Below, piece after piece: positions 22,575 through 27,910 of a DNA stretch of 27,910 nucleotides (the stretch's first letter is position 1; each line of letters begins with the position of its first letter). Under the pieces are notes generated by a model. It did not search any database, was not told the origin of the DNA, and worked only from the letters and a program-made list of their open reading frames with translations. This stretch comes from DAOTTI01 sp034437795 (GTDB taxonomy: Bacteria > Chloroflexota > UBA11872 > UBA12225): contig DAOTTI010000093.1 of NCBI GenBank assembly GCA_034437795.1, forward strand, positions 1 to 27,910, given 5' to 3'. The position numbers and the translations under genes were made by a program.

Positions 22575-24134
22575 ATGGCCCCGCCCAACGTGCTCCTCAT
22601 CATGGCCGACCAGCTCACGGCCTTCGCCACCTCGCCGTACGGCAACCGTGACGTCAAGACGCCTCACCTCCAGCGCCTGGCCGAGCGTGGCGTCGTCTTC
22701 GAGCGCAGCTACTGCAACGCCCCCCTCTGCGCCCCCTCCCGCTGCTCGATGCTGGCGGGGCAGCTCGCCGGCCGGCTGCCGGTCAACGACAACTCGGAGG
22801 AACTCCCCGCCTCCACCCCGACCTTCGTCCACCACCTGCGCCGCGCCGGCTACAAGACCATCCTCTCCGGCAAGATGCACTTCGTCGGCCCCGACCAGCT
22901 TCACGGCTTCGAGGAGCGCCTGACCACCGATATCTATCCCGCCGACTTCCTCTGGACCAAGTCCTGGGACGTGCAGGGCGACCCGCCGCGGCGCGTCGGC
23001 CTGCCCGGCGATCGCGACGCCAGCGCGTCCTACGCCCGCCAGATGGCGCAGATGGTCAAGGAAGCCGGTCCCGTCGTCTGGAGCTACCAGCTCGAGTACG
23101 ACGAAGAGACCCACTTCCGCGCGCTAGAGGCCCTGCGCGGCCTCGCCCAGCGCCGCGGGGCAGATAAGGACCAGCCCTGGCTACTCTGCGTCTCCTACAC
23201 CCATCCCCATGACCCCTACGTGCACACCCAGGAATACTGGGACCGCTACGACGGCGTGCACCTGGCCATGCCCGAGCCCCCGCCCCCCGGATACGAGCCC
23301 CACGCGGCCGATGTCTGGGTGAACAGCTATCACGGCGTCGACCTCGTCAACCCGACCCCGGACGACGTCTACCGTTCGCGCCGCGGCTACTACGCCTCCA
23401 CCAGCTACATCGACGATAAGGTGGGCGAGCTCCTGGCCGAGGTGGAGCGACTCGGCTTCGCCACCACAACCGTCGTCGTCTTTACCAGCGACCACGGCGA
23501 CATGTGCGGCGAGCACGGCATGTGGTTCAAGCGCATCCACCGCGAGTGGGCGGTACGCGTCCCGCTCATCGTCGCCGGCCCCCGCGTCGCCTCCGGCACC
23601 CGCGTAGCCGAGAACGTCTCGCTGGTGGACCTCTACCCGACGCTGCTCGACCTCGCCGGCGAACCCCTACCGGCGGACTTCCCGCACCGCCTCGACGGCC
23701 ACAGCCTCGTCCCATTCCTGCGCGGCCACCGCCCGCACGACTGGCCCAACGAGGTGATCATCGAGAACAACGGCGAGGGCACCATCGCGCCCATCCGCGC
23801 CCTGGTCAAGGACCACTGCAAGTTCGTCTACGTCCACGGCCACCCCGACCAGCTCTTCGATCACGCCACCGATCCCAACGAGTGGCGCAACGTCGCCGGC
23901 GACCCCCGCTATGCCCCCGTGGCCGCCCAGCTCCGCGCACGGCTCCTGGACGGCTGGGATCCCGCCGAAACCGACCGGCAGGTGCGCGCCAGCCAGCGCC
24001 GTCGCGCCTTCCTGAAGGAGGCCCTCTCCCAGGGCAAGTACACGCCCTGGGACTACCAGCCGTTCTTCGACGCCACCCGCCAGTACGTCCGGCGCGCCGC
24101 CAACCGTCAGTGGGACCCCCACCTGGGACACTGA
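22575..24134 (+). CDS. betC: Choline-sulfatase-like sulfatase
   Basis: This 519-residue type I sulfatase is closest in pattern to choline-sulfatase (BetC), which releases sulfate from choline-O-sulfate and related esters. The sulfatase signature NAPLCAPSRCSMLAGQLAG contains Cys52, which would be converted to formylglycine. Metal-binding residues appear in IMADQ at the N-terminus and in FTSDHGDMCGEHGMWFKR. The segments LSGKMHFVGPDQLHGFEERL and TTDIYPADF are characteristic of BetC-type enzymes, as is the C-terminal YTPWDYQPFFDA. No signal peptide is present, so it is cytosolic. The ATG at 22575 starts directly with the core fold; no strong ribosome binding site is visible. No betaine-synthesis genes are nearby, so the native substrate may be another sulfate ester. 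The 24135-24423 gap that follows shows nothing recognisable. Confidence 0.87.
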   Translation: MAPPNVLLIMADQLTAFATSPYGNRDVKTPHLQRLAERGVVFERSYCNAPLCAPSRCSMLAGQLAGRLPVNDNSEELPASTPTFVHHLRRAGYKTILSGKMHFVGPDQLHGFEERLTTDIYPADFLWTKSWDVQGDPPRRVGLPGDRDASASYARQMAQMVKEAGPVVWSYQLEYDEETHFRALEALRGLAQRRGADKDQPWLLCVSYTHPHDPYVHTQEYWDRYDGVHLAMPEPPPPGYEPHAADVWVNSYHGVDLVNPTPDDVYRSRRGYYASTSYIDDKVGELLAEVERLGFATTTVVVFTSDHGDMCGEHGMWFKRIHREWAVRVPLIVAGPRVASGTRVAENVSLVDLYPTLLDLAGEPLPADFPHRLDGHSLVPFLRGHRPHDWPNEVIIENNGEGTIAPIRALVKDHCKFVYVHGHPDQLFDHATDPNEWRNVAGDPRYAPVAAQLRARLLDGWDPAETDRQVRASQRRRAFLKEALSQGKYTPWDYQPFFDATRQYVRRAANRQWDPHLGH

Positions 24135-24423
24135 CCGCAAGGCCCATTCACGCAAATCGCCTCGATCCCATCCTTAGCAGGACCTCACCCGGTGCCCAGG
24201 ATGGGCCGGTGCGTGCGGCAGAGGTCTGCCCCACCACAGCGCCCCGATTGCCGTCGCGAGGTGGCCTCCGGAGCGCTCACCGCCCGCCAGGCGATGACGC
24301 AAGATCAAGCCACACTTGGACGACCTGCTCGAGCAGGGGCTGGAGAGGTAAGCCAGATGCGCCCGGCGCGGAGCGCCGCAGCCGTCTCTGCCCAAGACGC
24401 TCCACGCTGCCGCCACCAGCGGT

Positions 24424-25230
24424 TCAGCGCCTCGTCGCCAGCAGCGCGGCCAGGTTCTCGCCCAGGATGCGGCGCTTGGCGTCATCGGAGATGCGCGCCA
24501 GCAGCACGCGCCCAATCTGATGGCTGGCGCACATCCACGGCATGTCCGAGCCGTAGGTAAGCTTCTCCGCGCCCACCGCCTCAACCATCGCCTCAAAGGC
24601 GCCGAAGTGACCGACCGAGCTGGTGAGGTCCAGGTAGACGTTGGGCGCTTCACGCGCCACCTGGACCAGGCCCCGGCCAGGAGCGGGCGGCCCCGCCCCC
24701 GCATGCGCCACGATCAAGTGGGCGTTCGGGTACTCGCGGGCGATTCGACGCAGTGTCTCCGGCGAGCCAACGCCGTGGCTGATCAGTGGCAGCCGGTGGG
24801 CGTCGGCAAAGGCCAAGGCCGGCGCATAGGCGGGCCCATCGAACGGGTAGCCGGCCAGCCCCGTGTGTAGCTTGATCCCGCGAGCGCCTGCGTCGAAGCA
24901 GCGCGCCAGCTCCACCGCCACGGCAGCCTCACCGCGGTTCGGGTCCGGCACGACGTAAGGCAGCAGGCGGTCAGGGAAGGCGCGCGCCGCCGCCAGCGTC
25001 AGGTCATTGCCGGCGCGCATGTCCAGCGCGATTGCGAGGGTGGAGAAGACGCATGCCTGTGCGATGCCGATGCGGTCCATCGTCCGCACCAGCCCCGCGG
25101 CATCGTTGAATGGCTGCCAGAAGGCGCGGTATGGGCCGGCGTGACAGTGGCCGTCGATCACCCTCAGGCCAGGGACCGCGAAGAGCGAGCGTCCGGCCAG
25201 TGCGCACTCACGGATGGTCAGCGCTGACAT
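24424..25230 (-). CDS. Amidohydrolase 2-family TIM-barrel hydrolase
   Basis: This 268-residue protein has the amidohydrolase (PF04909-like) layout: metal ligands His28 and His30 in IDGHCHAG, the GIKLHTG strand, LISHG, VAHAG, and the final Asp in YGSDMPW. These features predict a metal-dependent hydrolase or decarboxylase in the cytosol. The ATG at 25230 lies inside the end of the upstream gene (13-bp overlap), with GGAGGAG upstream on the coding strand, so the two genes are almost certainly cotranscribed and coupled. The substrate is unknown. Confidence 0.85.
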   Translation of the reverse strand: MSALTIRECALAGRSLFAVPGLRVIDGHCHAGPYRAFWQPFNDAAGLVRTMDRIGIAQACVFSTLAIALDMRAGNDLTLAAARAFPDRLLPYVVPDPNRGEAAVAVELARCFDAGARGIKLHTGLAGYPFDGPAYAPALAFADAHRLPLISHGVGSPETLRRIAREYPNAHLIVAHAGAGPPAPGRGLVQVAREAPNVYLDLTSSVGHFGAFEAMVEAVGAEKLTYGSDMPWMCASHQIGRVLLARISDDAKRRILGENLAALLATRR

Positions 25231-26033
25231 GCGCCCAACAGCTCCTCCAGCGTGCCACCAGCTACGGCGGCCAGCGCGCCGGCCGATAGACCCGCATACG
25301 TCAGGCCGGTGACGGCCAGGCCCGGGTCGAAGACCGGCAGGCCCGTGCCGAAGACGAGCCGGTGCGGCCCGAAGCGCTCCACCAGGAAGGCGATGCCGTC
25401 ATGCGCCTGGAAGTACGACGTCTCCACCACCACGTTCGAGCAGCGCTCCAGCAAGGGCAGGAGCGTGCGTAGGCCGGCCTGTGGCTCCCGCAGCAGGACT
25501 AGCGGCAGGTCCGGATACGCCCGCGCCGCCCACTCGATGAACCGCCACGGCCTCGGCTCGCTCCAGTGCACGTTGTCGCAGTCGAGCAGCACGGGCACGC
25601 GTCGCGCGGCCAGCGCCTCCAGCAACGCGCCGACCTCCCACGGCTCCAGCGACAGCCGGTGCGCCAGGGGGCAGAGGCGCGCCGCACGCGCGCCGGCGTC
25701 GAGCAGGCGCGCTACCTGCTCGCCCTCGGGCGGGACCTCGCCGGTCGCCGCCGGAAGCACCACCCAGCACGGGACGAGGCGAGGCTCTCCCGCCAGCTCG
25801 CACACTAAGCGGACGTTGCCTTCGGCGGGATCGTGCCACTTGGCGTAGCTATGCGTCACCAGCGCGCGGGCAATGCCGAACTCATCCATGGTCGCCAGCA
25901 GCGCGGCCACGTCCTCCGGCGCACCCGCCGGCTGCCGGGGTAGCGGCCCGACCAGGACGTTCGCGTCAAACAGGGACACCTGGCCAGCCCCGGCGGTCTG
26001 ATTGAGGCCATCTCGAGATCGCATAGGTCGCAT
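25218..26033 (-). CDS. Amidohydrolase-fold protein lacking metal ligands
   Basis: This 271-residue protein shares the fold and order of motifs with its downstream partner, but the metal-binding positions are changed. The N-terminal HxH is DAN (SLFDANVLVG), the mid-barrel His strands read LLDCDN and VLLREP, and the final segment is FGTGLPVFDPG without the SD pair. It therefore looks like a catalytically altered or inactive paralogue, perhaps a structural partner of the protein encoded immediately downstream. The ATG at 26033 is used, but no clear ribosome binding site precedes it, and a start up to 19 codons later (GTG before SLFDAN) is possible. Confidence 0.75.
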   Translation of the reverse strand: MRPMRSRDGLNQTAGAGQVSLFDANVLVGPLPRQPAGAPEDVAALLATMDEFGIARALVTHSYAKWHDPAEGNVRLVCELAGEPRLVPCWVVLPAATGEVPPEGEQVARLLDAGARAARLCPLAHRLSLEPWEVGALLEALAARRVPVLLDCDNVHWSEPRPWRFIEWAARAYPDLPLVLLREPQAGLRTLLPLLERCSNVVVETSYFQAHDGIAFLVERFGPHRLVFGTGLPVFDPGLAVTGLTYAGLSAGALAAVAGGTLEELLGACQR

Positions 26034-26244
26034 AGAAGATGAAGAGTGGGATATGGATCACAAGTCTCCAGCCTCAGGGCGCAGCTCTCAACATGTTAGC
26101 TCCAAGTTCCCGTGTCGGCTCCAATTCCCGCTGCTCTGGAGCCAGGGTCCGTCGTGGACGCGCCGGTATCTGCATCGACGAAGGACTTCCCTGCAGGTGC
26201 ATCGTCTCGAGTTCCCAGCAGCTTGAGCCGGTCGTCAAAGGCGC

Positions 26245-27522
26245 TCACGCGGCGACGGTCCTCAGGCGCGGCGCGTGGTCGACGACTTTCTTGAAGGCCC
26301 CCGCTACCTGCTCCAGCCACGCCGGATCAGGATCTACCGGCGTGGTGAGCCAGAAGATCTGGTCGGCCAGCGCCTCAGTGACGGGCAACGATCCACGAGG
26401 CTGCGGGCGGCGCGTGTCGCCGCCGGGCGAGCCCCAGGGCCCGCCAAAACCGTCGAAGGGGAAATCGGTGAACACCGGCTCGGCGTGCATCTTGCCATAG
26501 CCGAACGGTGTGATCCCCGGCGTCATCGGCACCCCCTCGGCGGCCAGGGCGCGGCGGAAGCTGGCAAGGGTCACGCCGAGCTCCTCGGGCAGGATCTTGC
26601 CTGAATAGAGCAGGAGCCCGCCCCGCTCGGCTTTGGGATAGACGCGCTGCGGCGCCACGCCGCGCAGCGCATCCAGGGCGGCGTCAAGCTGGGCGAACCA
26701 GGCGCGCCGCTTCGCGTTCAGGTCGGGTAGGCGCCGCAGCTGCACGCTCGCGATGGCCATGCCCAGCGGGTGCGGGCGGTACTTGATGCCGAGCCCAATG
26801 TTATGCAGCGCGCGGTAGCGGTCGGTCACCAGCAGCTGCTCGATGCTGCCGTAGCGGCCGAGAATGACCATCTTTTCGTAGAGGTCGGTGTCGTCCGTCG
26901 TGGCGACGCCGCCTTCGATCGCGCTGACCGCCTTGCTCGCCTGAAGCGAGAAGCAGCCCACGTCACCGATGGAGCCGACTGGCTTGCCATCGTAGCTCGC
27001 GCCGTGGGCGTGAGAGCAGTCCTCGATGACGCGGACGCCCCGCGGCCGCGTGACGGCAAGAATGGCATCCATCTGGGCCGGGTTCCCCAGCACGTGGGTG
27101 ACGACGACCGCTTTCGTCTGGGGCGTGATACGCCGCGCGATGTCGGCCGCGTCGGCGGTCCACGTATCGGGATCGACCTCGCAGAACACGGGCGTGCCCC
27201 CGCAATGCAGGATGGGGGTGATGCTGGCATGCCAGGTGTAGGAGGGAACGATCACCTCGTCGCCGGCCCGCACGCCACAGGCAAAGAGTGCGCTGTGCAG
27301 TGCGGCCGTACCGTTGCAGAGGGCGAGGGCATACCTGGTGCCGGCGAAATCGCGGAACTCCTGCTCGAACCGTGCGGTCGGCGCGTAGAGGTCACGGCCA
27401 CGCAGCGCCTCTTCGACGGCGGCGATCTCCGCCTCAGAAATCGTGCGCCACCGATCGCCCGGCGGCACGGTCACCGCCTTCGGGCCGCCCTCGAGAGCGA
27501 GGCAAGTGTCAGTCTCTACCAT
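26245..27522 (-). CDS. DegT/DnrJ/EryC1/StrS-family PLP-dependent aminotransferase
   Basis: This 425-residue type I-fold PLP enzyme is of the sugar aminotransferase family, which transfers an amino group to keto-sugars or cyclitols. Visible motifs are RFEQEFRDFAGTRYALALCN, GTAALHSALFACGV, VIVPSYTWHAS, VIEDCSHAHGASYDGKPVGS (Asp168 pairs with the PLP nitrogen) and FSLQASKAVSAIEGGVATT with PLP-binding Lys197. The C-terminal substrate-binding part (SGKILPEELGVTLASFRRAL, GVPMTPGITPFGYGKMH) is longer than in minimal members. The ATG at 27522 has GGAGGG seven bases upstream. It precedes the amidohydrolase pair on the same strand by 211 bp with nothing recognisable between. The natural product or glycan it serves is unknown. 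Confidence 0.92.
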   Translation of the reverse strand: MVETDTCLALEGGPKAVTVPPGDRWRTISEAEIAAVEEALRGRDLYAPTARFEQEFRDFAGTRYALALCNGTAALHSALFACGVRAGDEVIVPSYTWHASITPILHCGGTPVFCEVDPDTWTADAADIARRITPQTKAVVVTHVLGNPAQMDAILAVTRPRGVRVIEDCSHAHGASYDGKPVGSIGDVGCFSLQASKAVSAIEGGVATTDDTDLYEKMVILGRYGSIEQLLVTDRYRALHNIGLGIKYRPHPLGMAIASVQLRRLPDLNAKRRAWFAQLDAALDALRGVAPQRVYPKAERGGLLLYSGKILPEELGVTLASFRRALAAEGVPMTPGITPFGYGKMHAEPVFTDFPFDGFGGPWGSPGGDTRRPQPRGSLPVTEALADQIFWLTTPVDPDPAWLEQVAGAFKKVVDHAPRLRTVAA

Positions 27523-27707
27523 ACATTGCCCTCCGCCGGGGCTCAGCGTACTCCGCCTCCAGCGCGCCTGTCAATCAGCGTCTGGCCCCCCCGGGCGTGC
27601 GCACCAGGTCCGGACCGCGCCAGGCCATGCCCACCGCCCCTACCTCCGTGCCGGAGCGCGCCCGACGTGCCCACCCTGGGTCAGCTCCTCTCCCCCTAGC
27701 CCTCGTC

Positions 27708-27735
27708 CCCCCTCTCCCGCACGCGAGAGAGGGGG
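27708..27735. repeat. Dispersed hairpin, right-edge copy
   Basis: CCCCCTCTC (27708-27716) and GAGAGGGGG (27727-27735) form an inverted repeat around CCGCACGC. The following AGGGCCAAGCCGCACGG resembles 12174-12196, so the shared unit extends beyond the stem. It lies in the 27523-27910 gap, which has no other recognisable feature up to the window end. Confidence 0.7.
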
Positions 27736-27910
27736 CGCCAGGGCCAAGCCGCACGGCAGGGATGGGTAGCAGGGCCTTTTCATCACCCTTGCCAGATAGG
27801 AGCCTCTCCTGACGAGCCGCTGAGTTGGCCGGGTCAATCGCCCTGTCAGCGGGTCCGACCGGCTGCCTCCGGCATGCTCTCCTGGGAAGGCGCGCGAAGC
27901 TGATGAAAAG

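Noticed and set aside
23504..24520. 338-codon plus-strand frame overlapping the sulfatase gene
   Set aside because: It is a shadow frame rich in Arg and Pro; the sulfatase frame carries all catalytic motifs.

Overview
The window is high-GC bacterial DNA (well above 65% by eye in the host genes). It has Tat-like lipoprotein solute-binding proteins, a GH42 beta-galactosidase, a choline-sulfatase-like sulfatase, paired amidohydrolases, a DUF5069 protein and many intergenic GGGAGAGGG-type hairpin repeats. This is the kind of content seen in soil or thermophilic Chloroflexota (Thermomicrobia-like lineages). The phylum is an inference, because no rRNA or ribosomal gene is present.

Left part (1-13.9 kb): an S1-domain protein running off the left edge; four extracellular solute-binding lipoproteins with no permease or ATPase nearby, one of them broken by a single-base frameshift in a G6 run; a tartrate/D-malate-type dehydrogenase; a dienelactone hydrolase-family protein; a DUF5069 protein; and a GH42 beta-galactosidase. 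Together they look like uptake and breakdown of plant-derived sugars and organic acids. The gaps hold MITE-like elements, hairpins and several kinds of tandem repeat.

Middle part (14.1-21.5 kb): an acquired island, and the most interesting stretch. It opens with a graveyard of fragments: the N-terminus of an IS701-like transposase, the C-terminal two thirds of dprA, and the C-terminal catalytic part of an integron-type tyrosine recombinase (IntI). An attI-like site follows, with GTTRRRY cores and an inverted partner box. Three sites of attC architecture then delimit gene cassettes: (1) a strikingly AT-rich two-TM protein with a possible PLD-like domain; (2) a winged-helix SAM methyltransferase; (3) a three-gene vsr - putative restriction endonuclease - C5 cytosine methyltransferase operon; (4) a decayed Schlafen AlbA_2-domain gene. 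The cassettes differ sharply in base composition. I read this as a degenerate, probably immobilised chromosomal integron whose cassettes carry mainly DNA-defence functions.

Right part (21.5-27.9 kb): host genes resume with a D-tagatose/D-psicose 3-epimerase-like sugar epimerase, the sulfatase, an overlapping pair of amidohydrolase-fold proteins (one without its metal ligands) and a DegT/StrS-family aminotransferase. This is again carbohydrate and small-molecule metabolism.
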